Of a stretch of DNA of 64,000 bases, positions 26,659-35,116 are shown in pieces. A program made the position numbers and the translations under genes. Each line of letters begins with the position of its first letter. Position 1 is the first letter of the stretch. This stretch comes from Microbacterium oleivorans (GTDB lineage Bacteria > Actinomycetota > Actinomycetes > Actinomycetales > Microbacteriaceae): contig NZ_LSTV01000001.1 of assembly GCF_001644225.1 (NCBI RefSeq), forward strand, positions 1,304,005 through 1,368,004, given 5' to 3'. Under the pieces are notes generated by a model, which searched no databases, was not told the origin of the DNA, and saw only the letters and a program-made list of their open reading frames with translations.

Positions 26659-27471
26659 GTGCACGTACTCTCCGTCAGCTCCCTCAAAGGTGGCGTCGGC
26701 AAGACGACCGTGACCCTGGGCCTCGCCTCCGCGGCGTTCGCGCGCGGGGTGCGGACCCTTGTCGTCGACCTGGACCCGCAGTCCGACGTGTCGACGGGCA
26801 TGGACATCCAGGTGGCGGGTCGGCTCAACGTCGCCGATGTCCTCGCCAACCCCAAGGAGAAGGTGGTCCGTCAGGCCATCACCTCGAGCGGCTGGGCGAA
26901 GGTGCACCCCGGCACGATCGACGTCATGATCGGCAGCCCCTCCGCGATCAACTTCGACGGTCCGCACCCGAGCGTCCGCGACGTGTGGAAGCTCGAGGAG
27001 GCCCTCGCGACCATCGAGGCCGACTACGACCTGGTGCTGATCGACTGCGCGCCGTCGCTGAACGCCCTCACGCGCACCGCGTGGGCGGCATCCGACCGCG
27101 TCGTCGTCGTGACCGAACCCGGCCTGTTCTCCGTCGCGGCGGCGGACCGTGCGCTGCGCGCCATCGAGGAGATCCGCCGCGGCCTGTCCCCCCGCCTGCA
27201 GCCCCTCGGCATCGTCGTCAACCGCGTCCGCCCGCAGTCCATCGAGCACCAGTTCCGCATCAAGGAACTGCGCGACATGTTCGGGCCGCTCGTGCTGACC
27301 CCCCAGCTCCCGGAGCGCACCTCCCTGCAGCAGGCGCAGGGCGCCGCGAAGCCGCTGCACATCTGGCCCGGCGACTCCGCGCAGGAACTCGCCGCCGACT
27401 TCGACTCGTTGCTGGACCGGATCGTCCGTACGGGTCGCATCCCCGTCTCGGGCGCCGCCTCCCCCGCCTGA
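26659..27471 (+). CDS. ParA family ATPase
   Basis: The 270-aa P-loop ATPase has the deviant Walker A SLKGGVGKTTVTLGLASA (about 8-25), DLDPQSDVSTGM, YDLVLIDCAPSLNALTRTA and VNRVRPQSIEHQFRIKEL. No ParB or parS is adjacent, so it is not a chromosome-partition operon of the usual kind; the protein may be an orphan ParA that positions some other cargo. It converges on the MerR gene. The GTG at 26659 leaves the P-loop at the very N-terminus. It is distinct from the parA at 53893, which is longer and heads the scp operon. Confidence 0.88.
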   Translation: MHVLSVSSLKGGVGKTTVTLGLASAAFARGVRTLVVDLDPQSDVSTGMDIQVAGRLNVADVLANPKEKVVRQAITSSGWAKVHPGTIDVMIGSPSAINFDGPHPSVRDVWKLEEALATIEADYDLVLIDCAPSLNALTRTAWAASDRVVVVTEPGLFSVAAADRALRAIEEIRRGLSPRLQPLGIVVNRVRPQSIEHQFRIKELRDMFGPLVLTPQLPERTSLQQAQGAAKPLHIWPGDSAQELAADFDSLLDRIVRTGRIPVSGAASPA

Positions 27472-27529
27472 CCGTCCGCCACCTGGGCGCGCGAGAGCAT
27501 CCTCCGCGCGTGCGGAAATGCGGCGTGCG

Positions 27530-28075
27530 TCAGGCGGAGCGCGCGGCCCGACGAGCGGCCAGCTCGTCGACCTGTTCCGGCTGCTGTGCCTCGAAGTCGA
27601 CCAGGGTGGTCTCGACCTCGCGCAGGACCTTGCCGACGGCGATGCCGAAGACGCCCTGCCCGCGGCTGACGAGGTCGATGACCTCGTCGTTGGAGGTGCA
27701 CAGGTACACCGATGCGCCGTCGCTCATGAGGGTCGTCCCCGCGAGATCGCGGATACCCGCGGCTCGCAGCTGATCGACGGCGATGCGGATCTGCTGGAGC
27801 GAGATCCCCGTGTCGAGGAGCCGCTTCACGAGCTTCAGGACGAGGATGTCGCGGAACCCGTAGAGCCGCTGCGATCCCGAACCGCTCGCGCCGCGGACCG
27901 TGGGCTCGACGAGCTCGGTACGGGCCCAGTAGTCGAGCTGCCGGTAGGTGATGCCGGCAGCGCGTGCCGCCTGGGCACCACGGTAACCGACTTCGTCGTC
28001 CATCTCGGGGAGGCCGTCGGTGAACAGGAGTTCGGTCGAGAACTTCTGCTCGCCCAGCGCATCGTGCGCGGTCAT
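27530..28075 (-). CDS. MerR family transcriptional regulator (Rv1830-like)
   Basis: The 181-aa protein has a MerR winged HTH in the middle: YRGAQAARAAGITYRQLDYWARTELVEPT (about 31-59), then RLYGFRDILVLKLVKRLLDTGISLQQIRIAVDQL. A C-terminal region of about 60 residues follows, with no cysteine cluster of metal-sensing MerR proteins. Sequence and nearness to a GarA-FtsR pair match mycobacterial Rv1830. The DUF151 nuclease gene that separates the two MerR genes in mycobacteria is missing. GGAGG lies 6-7 nt before the ATG at 28075. Confidence 0.88.
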   Translation of the reverse strand: MTAHDALGEQKFSTELLFTDGLPEMDDEVGYRGAQAARAAGITYRQLDYWARTELVEPTVRGASGSGSQRLYGFRDILVLKLVKRLLDTGISLQQIRIAVDQLRAAGIRDLAGTTLMSDGASVYLCTSNDEVIDLVSRGQGVFGIAVGKVLREVETTLVDFEAQQPEQVDELAARRAARSA

Positions 28076-28172
28076 CGGGGCCTCCTGCGGGTGATCGGTG
28101 ATTCCACGCTAGAGGACCGAGGTGCCTCCGGCAACGACATCCGACTCGTCGCGTCCGGCGTGTCGCGGACGG

Positions 28173-28853
28173 TCACGGGGTCAGACGATCGAGCGCTGCG
28201 GCGACGAACACCTGTCGGATCTCTTCGAGTCGACGGGCCAGTTCGGGCGCGATCTCATTGGCTTTCGCTCGGGAACCGGCATCCGCGCGGCGCAGCAGCG
28301 GGGCGATGGCGCTCTCGATGAGCGACACCTCGCGCTCGGCGCTCTGCCGGATGGTGCGGATGTGGCGGGGCTGGATCCCGTGCGCGTCGAGCGCGACGAG
28401 GGAGCGGAGCACGCCGAGCGCACGCTCGTCGAACGAGTCGGAGGGCGCGATGAGACCAGCGGACACCGCTTCGTTGAGCAGCGTCGCCGAGGCGCCGGCG
28501 GTGCTGAGGAGTTCGTCACGACGGTAGCGACGCGAGGTCTGGACGATGGATGCCGGCGGGACGGGCGCCACGTCGTCGCCGTGCTCCTCTAGGTACTCGC
28601 GGATCCGGGCCAACGGGATGCCGAAATCGCGCTGCATGCTGAGGGCCGTGCGCAGCCGCTCGACATCGGCGGCGGAGAACTTGCGGTAGCCGGACTCGGT
28701 GCGGACGGGCGTGACGATCCCCTGCACCTCGAGGAATCGGAGCTTGCTCGCCGTGAGGGCGGGGAACTCCGGGCTCAAACGGGCGAGGACCTGGCCGATG
28801 CTCAAGGACCCCGAGGACGCAGCTCGTCCCCGGGTGGCGGCGGCCGGGCTCAC
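28173..28853 (-). CDS. ftsR: MerR-type regulator FtsR
   Basis: The 226-aa protein has an N-terminal MerR-type HTH, LSIGQVLARLSPEFPALTASKLRFLEVQGIVTPVRTESGYRKFSAADVERL, and a longer C-terminal helical region (SRRYRRDELLSTAGASATLLNEAV) seen in the Rv1828/FtsR family. In Corynebacterium glutamicum FtsR activates ftsZ, so a link with the division genes is plausible. The GTG at 28853 overlaps the FHA gene stop (GTGA), so it is translated as its coupled partner. Confidence 0.87.
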   Translation of the reverse strand: MSPAAATRGRAASSGSLSIGQVLARLSPEFPALTASKLRFLEVQGIVTPVRTESGYRKFSAADVERLRTALSMQRDFGIPLARIREYLEEHGDDVAPVPPASIVQTSRRYRRDELLSTAGASATLLNEAVSAGLIAPSDSFDERALGVLRSLVALDAHGIQPRHIRTIRQSAEREVSLIESAIAPLLRRADAGSRAKANEIAPELARRLEEIRQVFVAAALDRLTP

Positions 28854-29338
28854 GCGCCGATCGCCCGCTCTGCCGGAGCGACGAAGAAGTTGAGGCGGAA
28901 CTTGCCGACGCGCACCTCGGCCCCGTCGGTGAGGGTCGCGCGGTCGACGCGCTCGCCGTTGACGTAGGTGCCGTTGAGCGAGCGCTGGTCGATCAGCTCG
29001 AACGTGGCACCCGTGCGGGTGATCTCCGCGTGACGCCGGGAGACGGTCACATCGTCGAAGAAGATGTCGGCCTCGGGGTGGCGACCCACGGTCGTCACGT
29101 CGGTGTCGAGCAGGTACCGCGCACCCGCGGTCGGCCCGGACCGGACGATGAGGAGCGCAGCACGCGCCGGGAGGGCGTTGATCGCCTCCACCTCGGCGGC
29201 CGTCAACTCGGCGCCGAAGGGCACGAAGGAGAGGTCCGAGTCGTGCCCGAACGTCTGCGTCGAATCCACAAGACGCGGGTGCGCCGACGTCTCGGCACCC
29301 CGATGGATGTCGCCGCCCGGTCGCTGATTCTCGTCCAC
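28850..29338 (-). CDS. garA: FHA domain regulatory protein (GarA/OdhI type)
   Basis: The 162-aa protein has a C-terminal FHA domain: RYLLDTDVTTVGRHPEADIFFDDVTVSRRHAEITRTGATF then LIDQRSLNGTYVNGERV. The conserved GR, SRRH and NGTYVN are intact (about 75-150). GarA/OdhI inhibit 2-oxoglutarate dehydrogenase and are switched off when a PknG/PknB-class kinase phosphorylates an N-terminal ETTS motif. Here the equivalent region reads VDSTQTFGHDSD; ETTS itself is missing and a TQT pair may replace it. The GTG at 29338 has GAAGGAGG 5 nt upstream. It precedes ftsR with a 4-nt overlap, as in mycobacteria and corynebacteria. Confidence 0.9.
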   Translation of the reverse strand: MDENQRPGGDIHRGAETSAHPRLVDSTQTFGHDSDLSFVPFGAELTAAEVEAINALPARAALLIVRSGPTAGARYLLDTDVTTVGRHPEADIFFDDVTVSRRHAEITRTGATFELIDQRSLNGTYVNGERVDRATLTDGAEVRVGKFRLNFFVAPAERAIGA

Positions 29339-29464
29339 GATGTCCTCCTTCTCCCACAGTAACCGATCGCTCCCGCTCACGGTGGCCGGGTCCACGCCGA
29401 GGCGACATGGTACCGGGCCCGTGGCGCAGACGACAGGGCCGGGGAGCGGCGGCGTGCGTTCGGT

Positions 29465-29470
29465 TAGCGT
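29465..29470 (+). promoter_or_regulatory. -10 element of the copC-like gene (leaderless)
   Basis: TAGCGT ends 7 nt before the ATG at 29478; no Shine-Dalgarno is present. Confidence 0.6.
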
Positions 29471-29477
29471 CGCCACC

Positions 29478-30053
29478 ATGTCGACGTCCACGAACCCCCG
29501 CATGCGCCGTCGCGGTGGCGCGATCGCCGCCGCAGCGGTCGCTGCCGCGCTGCTGCTCGCTCCCGCCTCCCCCGCCGCGGCCCACGACGAGTTGCTCAGC
29601 TCCGATCCGGCCGCCGACGCCGTCCTCGGAACCACCCCGGAGGAGATCTCGCTGACGTTCAGTGCGACACCCTCGACGGAGCCGGGTGCGACGGTCGTGG
29701 CGGTCTACGACGAATCGTGCCGTTCGCTGGCCGCCGGGGACCCCGAGGTCGCGGACAACGTCGTCACCCAAGCGGTCGACGGACCGGTCGAGGGGGCGGT
29801 CCTCGTCCAGTGGCGGATCGTCTCGAGCGACGGGCACCCCCTCTCGGATGAGTTCACGTTCTCGGTGGGCGAGGACGGCAAGGTCGCGGCGGTCGAAGAG
29901 TGCGGCGAATCGGCCGGCGAGCAGGCGGAAGGGTCGTCGGAAGGGTTCAACGCGGTCCCGTACGCGGTCGGCGGAGGCATCATCTTCCTCGCCGTCGGCG
30001 TCGTGATCGCGGTCGCGATCGTCCGCGGTCGACGGGGCGAGACGAAGGAGTGA
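29478..30053 (+). CDS. copC: CopC-domain copper-binding exported protein
   Basis: The 191-aa protein has a basic N-terminus, a hydrophobic signal ([22 protein letters not shown]) ending at AAA, then AHDELLSSDPAADAVL. A histidine right after the cleavage site and the later SSDGHPLSDEFTFSV are the two Cu(II)-site regions of CopC. A C-terminal helix (YAVGGGIIFLAVGVVIAVAIV) followed by a short basic tail anchors it to the membrane. Expected role is periplasm-side copper binding; no copD is adjacent. Two cysteines (ESCRS, EECGES) are unusual for the family. The start at 29478 gives the best signal peptide. Confidence 0.88.
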   Translation: MSTSTNPRMRRRGGAIAAAAVAAALLLAPASPAAAHDELLSSDPAADAVLGTTPEEISLTFSATPSTEPGATVVAVYDESCRSLAAGDPEVADNVVTQAVDGPVEGAVLVQWRIVSSDGHPLSDEFTFSVGEDGKVAAVEECGESAGEQAEGSSEGFNAVPYAVGGGIIFLAVGVVIAVAIVRGRRGETKE

Positions 30054-30070
30054 GGCCACCGGCAGCGGAC

Positions 30071-30076
30071 TAGGCT
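30071..30076 (+). promoter_or_regulatory. -10 element of lpd
   Basis: TAGGCT ends 6 nt before the ATG at 30083. The intervening GGAGGC is Shine-Dalgarno-like but too close to serve as an ordinary site if transcription starts at the ATG. Confidence 0.6.
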
Positions 30077-30082
30077 GGAGGC

Positions 30083-31483
30083 ATGCCTCACTACGACGTC
30101 GTCATCCTCGGTGCCGGCCCCGGCGGCTATGTCGCGGCCGTCCGCTCCGCACAGCTCGGACTGTCCACCGCCATCATCGAAGAGAAGTACTGGGGCGGTG
30201 TCTGCCTCAACGTCGGCTGCATCCCCTCCAAGGCGCTCCTGAAGAACGCGGACCTCGCGCACACCTTCACCCACAAGGCCGACCTCTTCGGCATCAGCGG
30301 TGACGTGAACTTCGACTTCGGCACCGCATGGGACCGCAGCCGCAAGGTCGCCGAGACCCACGTCAAGGGCATCCACTTCCTCATGAAGAAGAACAAGGTG
30401 ACCGAGTACCAGGGTCGCGGCTCGTTCGTCGACGCGAAGTCCATCGAGGTCACGAAGGAGGACGGCTCGAAGGAGACCGTCACGGCCGACAACGTGATCA
30501 TCTCGACCGGCTCGACCGTGCGTCTGCTGCCGGGTGTCACCCTCAGCGAGAACGTCGTCACCTACGAGGAGCAGATCCTCACGCGCGACCTGCCGAACTC
30601 GATCGTCATCGTCGGTGCGGGCGCGATCGGCATGGAGTTCGCCTTCGTGATGAGCAACTACGGCGTCAAGGTCACGATCATCGAGTTCCTCGACCGCGCC
30701 CTCCCCAACGAGGACGTCGAGGTCTCGAAGGAGATCCAGCGGCAGTACAAGAAGTACGGCATCGAGATCCTCACCTCGACCAAGGTCGAGTCCGTCGTCG
30801 ACTCGGGCGACAAGGTCACCGTGTCGTACTCCGCGAACTCCGACGGTGCGAAGGGCCAGATCGAGGCGGACAAGGTCCTCATGTCGATCGGGTTCGCCCC
30901 GCGCGTCGAGGGCTTCGGGCTCGAGAACACCGGTGTCAAGCTCACCGACCGCGGTGCCATCGAGATCGACGACTACATGCGCACGAACGTCGAGGGCGTC
31001 TACGCCATCGGCGACGTGACCGCCAAGCTGCAGCTCGCGCACGTCGCCGAGGCGCAGGGCGTCGTCGCCGCCGAGACGATCGGCAAGGCCGAGACCCAGA
31101 CGCTCGGGGACTACCGCAACATGCCGCGTGCCACGTTCTGCTCGCCGCAGGTGGCGTCGTTCGGCCTCACGGAGCAGCAGGCGCGCGACGCCGGCTACGA
31201 CGTCAAGGTCGCGAAGTTCCCCTTCTCGGCCAACGGCAAGGCCAACGGCCTGGGCGAGCCGGTCGGCTTCGTGAAGCTGATCGCGGATGCCGAGCACCTC
31301 GAACTGCTCGGTGGTCACCTCATCGGCCCCGACGTGTCGGAGCTCCTGCCCGAGCTGACGCTCGCGCAGAAGTGGGACCTCACCGCCCTCGAGGCCGCGC
31401 GGAACGTCCACACGCACCCGACGCTGTCGGAGGGCCTGCAGGAGGCCTTCCACGGCCTCGCCGGCCACATGATCAACCTCTGA
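30083..31483 (+). CDS. lpd: Dihydrolipoamide dehydrogenase (E3)
   Basis: This FAD flavoprotein reoxidises lipoamide in pyruvate and 2-oxoglutarate dehydrogenase complexes. The 466-aa protein has the FAD-binding [17 protein letters not shown] (about 10-26), the redox disulfide [16 protein letters not shown] (about 38-53), NAD-binding [30 protein letters not shown], and the C-terminal [13 protein letters not shown] with the catalytic His-Glu. Nearness to garA, whose product controls 2-oxoglutarate dehydrogenase, is worth noting. Confidence 0.96.
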   Translation: MPHYDVVILGAGPGGYVAAVRSAQLGLSTAIIEEKYWGGVCLNVGCIPSKALLKNADLAHTFTHKADLFGISGDVNFDFGTAWDRSRKVAETHVKGIHFLMKKNKVTEYQGRGSFVDAKSIEVTKEDGSKETVTADNVIISTGSTVRLLPGVTLSENVVTYEEQILTRDLPNSIVIVGAGAIGMEFAFVMSNYGVKVTIIEFLDRALPNEDVEVSKEIQRQYKKYGIEILTSTKVESVVDSGDKVTVSYSANSDGAKGQIEADKVLMSIGFAPRVEGFGLENTGVKLTDRGAIEIDDYMRTNVEGVYAIGDVTAKLQLAHVAEAQGVVAAETIGKAETQTLGDYRNMPRATFCSPQVASFGLTEQQARDAGYDVKVAKFPFSANGKANGLGEPVGFVKLIADAEHLELLGGHLIGPDVSELLPELTLAQKWDLTALEAARNVHTHPTLSEGLQEAFHGLAGHMINL

Positions 31484-31492
31484 TCAGGCAGG

Positions 31493-31520
31493 GAAGACCT
31501 ATCGGAACGAATGGGTCTTC
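31493..31520. other. Hairpin after lpd
   Basis: GAAGACC (31493-31499) pairs with GGTCTTC (31514-31520) around a 14-nt loop, just past the lpd stop. It could be a first, weaker terminator or a 3' stabilising stem. Confidence 0.4.
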
Positions 31521-31539
31521 AGTAACCTGACGATCACGA

Positions 31540-31576
31540 CTGACGCCGCCCCGAACGAAGCCGGGGGCGGCGTCAG
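31540..31576. terminator. Bidirectional terminator between lpd and the CYTH gene
   Basis: A perfect 13-bp stem, CTGACGCCGCCCC with GGGGCGGCGTCAG, has an 11-nt loop and sits between convergent genes. Confidence 0.85.
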
Positions 31577-31594
31577 TGCGTTGCGGCCTGGGGG

Positions 31595-32224
31595 TCAGAG
31601 ACCGAGGGCGCGCTCGAGCTTGGAGCCCGACCCCGACACCTCTCCCCCGACGGCGCGGACGAGCTCGTCCGCTGCGGCGAAGAGCGCGTCGCGGGCCGCG
31701 GCATCCGTCGGTGCGGCCGGACCGAGCTCGAGCTCCCACTCGCGCCAGGACGTCTCGACACCCCGGCGGACGTCGGTGGCGGTGACCCTGTCGTCGACGA
31801 ACTCCGCGAGGAGGTTCCCCTCCGCATCGAGGAGCGCATACGCGGTGCGGGCGTTGCGGATGCGCGCGAGCGGCGCGAACGGGGGCGACGCGACGGGGGC
31901 GAGGGCGTCCTCGATCGCCGCGGGCACCACGATGGCGTCGGAGCCCCCGGCATCCAGCGGCCAGCGCGACTCCGCCTTGCCTTCCGGCGTCACGCGCTTG
32001 ATGTGCCATCCCTCGTCGGGTCCGCCGCTGCGGCGGCGGAGCGCGACGCGCGCCCGTCCCAGCGCGCCGTCGGCGGTGTCGAGGTAGTGCGCGTCGAGCT
32101 CCCGCGGTTCGGGTGCGCCGACAGCGGCGACGCCGGGAAGCCGAGCCCAATCGGGCAGCGGCGTCCCGGCGTCGACGTCGTACGTGCGCTCGATCTCGAG
32201 CGAGTGCTCGGGCTCAGTCGTCAA
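31595..32224 (-). CDS. CYTH domain protein
   Basis: The protein of about 209 aa is a triphosphate-tunnel (CYTH) fold: LEIERTYDVD at the N-terminus, HYLDTADGALGRARVALRRRSGG, GWHIKR, ARIRNARTAYALLD, EFVDDRV and SWREWELELGP. The alternating acidic and basic residues line the tunnel that binds triphosphates or long-chain phosphates. The signature ExExK reads EIERT here, so the usual lysine is replaced. No ATG or GTG lies close upstream of the domain; the TTG at 32224, overlapping the 80-aa gene by 11 nt, is the best start. Substrate unknown. Confidence 0.8.
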   Translation of the reverse strand: MTTEPEHSLEIERTYDVDAGTPLPDWARLPGVAAVGAPEPRELDAHYLDTADGALGRARVALRRRSGGPDEGWHIKRVTPEGKAESRWPLDAGGSDAIVVPAAIEDALAPVASPPFAPLARIRNARTAYALLDAEGNLLAEFVDDRVTATDVRRGVETSWREWELELGPAAPTDAAARDALFAAADELVRAVGGEVSGSGSKLERALGL

Positions 32225-32456
32225 GGGTCGAACGGTCGTCGCGCTCGTCGGCGGACGGATCGATGTCGTCCTGCGCGGCGACGAAGTGGAAATCGGCGGA
32301 CGTGGGTCCGTCGCCCTCCCCGGTGTTCTCGTCGGCACCCGCGCGCTCGTAGGTGATCTGCGTCTCGCTATAGGGCAGGATCAGCCGATCCGTGTCCTCC
32401 TCGAGCGGGATGACCTGGCCGTCGAGCGGGCCGCCGTGAAGTCGTGCGATTGCCAT
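32214..32456 (-). CDS. Small conserved actinobacterial protein of unknown function
   Basis: The 80-aa protein starts MAIARLHGGPLDGQVIPLEED. The N-terminal segment with HGGPLDGQ is recurrent in short Microbacteriaceae proteins; the C-terminal third is acidic (DIDPSADERDDRSTLDD). No catalytic motif or membrane segment is seen. GGAGG lies 7 nt before the ATG at 32456. Its 3' end overlaps the CYTH gene, which suggests translational coupling. Confidence 0.75.
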   Translation of the reverse strand: MAIARLHGGPLDGQVIPLEEDTDRLILPYSETQITYERAGADENTGEGDGPTSADFHFVAAQDDIDPSADERDDRSTLDD

Positions 32457-32522
32457 GATGTACCTCCGACACCGACTCTAACCCGGCGCCCCGACGGCTC
32501 CACCGCGACTTGTCAGCCGGTC

Positions 32523-32542
32523 GCCGCGGTGCTATCCGCGGC
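32523..32542. terminator. Hairpin just past glgP
   Basis: GCCGCGG and CCGCGGC pair around a 6-nt loop within 3 bp of the glgP stop codon. There is no T-tract; it probably terminates glgP. Confidence 0.5.
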
Positions 32543-32544
32543 CG

Positions 32545-35028
32545 TCAGACGAGGGGCGGCGTGTGCCAGATGCGATCGATGTAGTCGCGCATCGACCGGT
32601 CGGAGGAGAAGAACCCGCAGCGCGCCACGTTGAGGATCGCGGCCCGGGTCCAGGCATCCTGATCGGCGTAGAGCGCATCGACGCGCTTCTGCGCCGCGAT
32701 GTAGTCCGTGTAGTCCGCCAGCGCCATGAACGGGTCGTGGTGGATCAGGTTCGACACCACCGGCTCGAACACCGATCCGTCTCCGCCCGAGAACGCACCC
32801 GACGAGACGAGGTCCAGCGCCCGGGAGAGGTTCTCGTCGGCGCGCACGAAGTCGATCGGGTGGTACCCGCGCGTCTGCAGGTCGGCGACCTCGGGCTCGG
32901 ACATCCCGAACAGGAAGAAGTTCTCGTCGCCCACGAGCTCGCGGATCTCGACGTTCGCGCCGTCGTCGGTACCGATGGTCAGCGCACCGTTGAGGGCGAA
33001 CTTCATGTTGCCCGTGCCGGAGGCCTCCTTGCCGGCGAGCGAGATCTGCTCGGAGAGGTCCGCCGCCGGGACGACCCGCTCGGCGAGGGTGACGTTGTAG
33101 TTCGGCGGGAAGAGGACCGCGAGGCGCCCCTCGACCCGCGGGTCGGAGTTGACGACGCTGCCGACGGCGTTGATGAGGTGGATGATGCGCTTGGCCATCG
33201 CGTAGCCGGGCGCGGCCTTGGCGCCGAACACGAAGGTGCGGGGTGTCACCTGGTCGGGTGTGACGCGGCCCGAGGCGATGGCGTCGTACTCCGTGATGAT
33301 GTGGAGGAGCTTGAGCGTCTGGCGCTTGTACTCGTGCAGACGCTTCACCATGACGTCGAGCAGGTGGTCGTCTGCCACGGTGAACCCGTCGCGGTCGGCG
33401 AGGGTGCGGGCGAGCACGCGCTTGTTGGACGCCTTCACCGCGCGGAACGCGGCGTGGAAGGCGGTGTCGTCGGCGTGGTCCTCGAGCTCGCGCAGCCGGT
33501 CGAGGTCGGTGAGCCAGCCCGGTCCGATCGTGTCGGTGATGAGGCGCGACAGGCCGGGGTTGGCGAGACGGATGAACCGGCGCGGCGTGACCCCGTTCGT
33601 GACGTTCGTGAACTTGCCGGGGAAGAACTCGTCGAAGTCCGGCAGCACCTTCTCGCGCAGCAGCTGCGAGTGCAGCTCGGCGACACCGTTGACCTTGGAG
33701 CCGGCGACCGTGGCGAGGTAGGCCATCCGCACCGCGCCGTCGGGCGAGATGATCGACATCCGCCGGATCCGCTCCTCGTCGTCGCCGAAGCGCTCGCGGA
33801 CCTCGTCGAGGAACTCGTCGTTGATCCGGTAGATGATCTCGAGGTGGCGCGGCAGGAGCCTGCCGAGCAGGTCTGCGGGCCACACCTCGAGCGCCTCGGG
33901 CAGCAGGGTGTGGCACGTGTAGGCGAAGCACTGCCGGGTGATCTGCCAGGCGGCATCCCATTCGAGCTTCTTCTCGTCGACGAGGACGCGCATCAACTCG
34001 GGGACACCGATGACGGGGTGGGTGTCGTTGAGCTGGAAGATGACCCGGTCCGGCAGCTTCGCGAGGTCGAAGTCGCTCGGCAGGATGAGGTTCACGAAAT
34101 CGCTGATGGATGCCGCGACGAAGAAGTACTGCTGCTGCAGGCGCAGCTCCTTGCCCTGCGGGGTGGAGTCCTCGGGGTAGAGCACCTTCGAGATGTTCTC
34201 GGCGTAGGTCTGCGCGCGCACGGCCTCCTGGTAGTCGCCCGCGTTGAAGACGCGCAGGTCGAAGCCCTGGGTGGCCTGCGCGCTCCACAGGCGCAGCGTG
34301 TTGACGCGGCCGTTGTGGTAGCCCGGGACCATGTAGTTGTACGGCACGGCGAGGACGTTCCACGACGGCACCCAACGCGTGCGCGTGACGCCCTCGTCGT
34401 CGTACTGCTCTGTGTGGCCGCCGAAGGAGATGGTCTGCGCGGCTTCGGGGTGGGGGAACTCCCACGGCGAGCCGAGCGCGAGCCACGAGTCGGCCTGCTC
34501 GACCTGCTGTCCGTCGACGAACGTCTGACGGAAGATGCCGTACTCGTACCGGATGCCGTAACCGATGCTCGGCACGCCGAGCGTCGCGAGCGAGTCGATG
34601 AAGCAGGCCGCGAGGCGGCCGAGGCCGCCGTTGCCGAGACCCGGCTCGACCTCGAGCGCGCGGACGTCCTCCAGGTCGAGGCCGCAGGCGACGAGGGCCT
34701 CGGCGGCGATGTCGGTGAGTCCCGTCGCCAGGAGGTTGTTGTCGAGCTGCCGACCGAGCAGGTATTCCGCCGAGAGGTAGGCGACGCCCTTGGCCTGGGT
34801 CGACCGCTGCCGACGCACGTCCTCGAGCCACCGCGCCATGAGGTAGTCGCGCACGGTGGCGGCGAGCGCGAAGTAGCGATCGTTGGCCGTCGAGGTCGAC
34901 AGGGCCACGCCGCGGCCGTTGTTGAGATTGCGCAGGTACTGCGTCACGAACCCGTCGACGGTGGGCTCGGGCGACTGCACGGGCGCGAGGGCGATCGGGT
35001 GGGTCGGCTGAAGTCGCGGGTTCTTCAC
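32545..35028 (-). CDS. glgP: Glycogen/maltodextrin phosphorylase
   Basis: This PLP enzyme releases glucose 1-phosphate from alpha-1,4-glucans. The protein of about 827 aa has the family segments RYFALAATVRDYLMARW, AYLSAEYLLGRQLDNNLLA, GLGNGGLGRLAACFIDSLAT, RVFNAGDY, FQLNDTHPVIGVPELMRVL and the PLP region EASGTGNMKFALNGALTIGT, where the Lys binds PLP (about 660-680). Two GTG starts are possible, 35043 and 35028. The latter has TACCGT 6 nt upstream (35040-35035), the same leaderless layout as neighbours, and is preferred. Confidence 0.94.
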   Translation of the reverse strand: MKNPRLQPTHPIALAPVQSPEPTVDGFVTQYLRNLNNGRGVALSTSTANDRYFALAATVRDYLMARWLEDVRRQRSTQAKGVAYLSAEYLLGRQLDNNLLATGLTDIAAEALVACGLDLEDVRALEVEPGLGNGGLGRLAACFIDSLATLGVPSIGYGIRYEYGIFRQTFVDGQQVEQADSWLALGSPWEFPHPEAAQTISFGGHTEQYDDEGVTRTRWVPSWNVLAVPYNYMVPGYHNGRVNTLRLWSAQATQGFDLRVFNAGDYQEAVRAQTYAENISKVLYPEDSTPQGKELRLQQQYFFVAASISDFVNLILPSDFDLAKLPDRVIFQLNDTHPVIGVPELMRVLVDEKKLEWDAAWQITRQCFAYTCHTLLPEALEVWPADLLGRLLPRHLEIIYRINDEFLDEVRERFGDDEERIRRMSIISPDGAVRMAYLATVAGSKVNGVAELHSQLLREKVLPDFDEFFPGKFTNVTNGVTPRRFIRLANPGLSRLITDTIGPGWLTDLDRLRELEDHADDTAFHAAFRAVKASNKRVLARTLADRDGFTVADDHLLDVMVKRLHEYKRQTLKLLHIITEYDAIASGRVTPDQVTPRTFVFGAKAAPGYAMAKRIIHLINAVGSVVNSDPRVEGRLAVLFPPNYNVTLAERVVPAADLSEQISLAGKEASGTGNMKFALNGALTIGTDDGANVEIRELVGDENFFLFGMSEPEVADLQTRGYHPIDFVRADENLSRALDLVSSGAFSGGDGSVFEPVVSNLIHHDPFMALADYTDYIAAQKRVDALYADQDAWTRAAILNVARCGFFSSDRSMRDYIDRIWHTPPLV

Positions 35029-35034
35029 GGTACG

Positions 35035-35040
35035 ACGGTA
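35035..35040 (-). promoter_or_regulatory. -10 element of glgP (leaderless)
   Basis: TACCGT ends 6 nt before the GTG at 35028. The same hexamer precedes the next two upstream minus-strand transcription units at 36145 and 37049. Confidence 0.55.
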
Positions 35041-35116
35041 CACACCCGGACCGTGCGCATCGAGTGGATGCGCCAGAGTTCACACAGCGGTGACGAGGCG
35101 GTGACGAAGGAGCCCG

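Noticed and set aside
27472-27529. A terminator between orphan parA and the MerR gene
   Set aside because: CGCGCG tracts pair only with themselves and give no stable hairpin with adjacent arms; not annotated.
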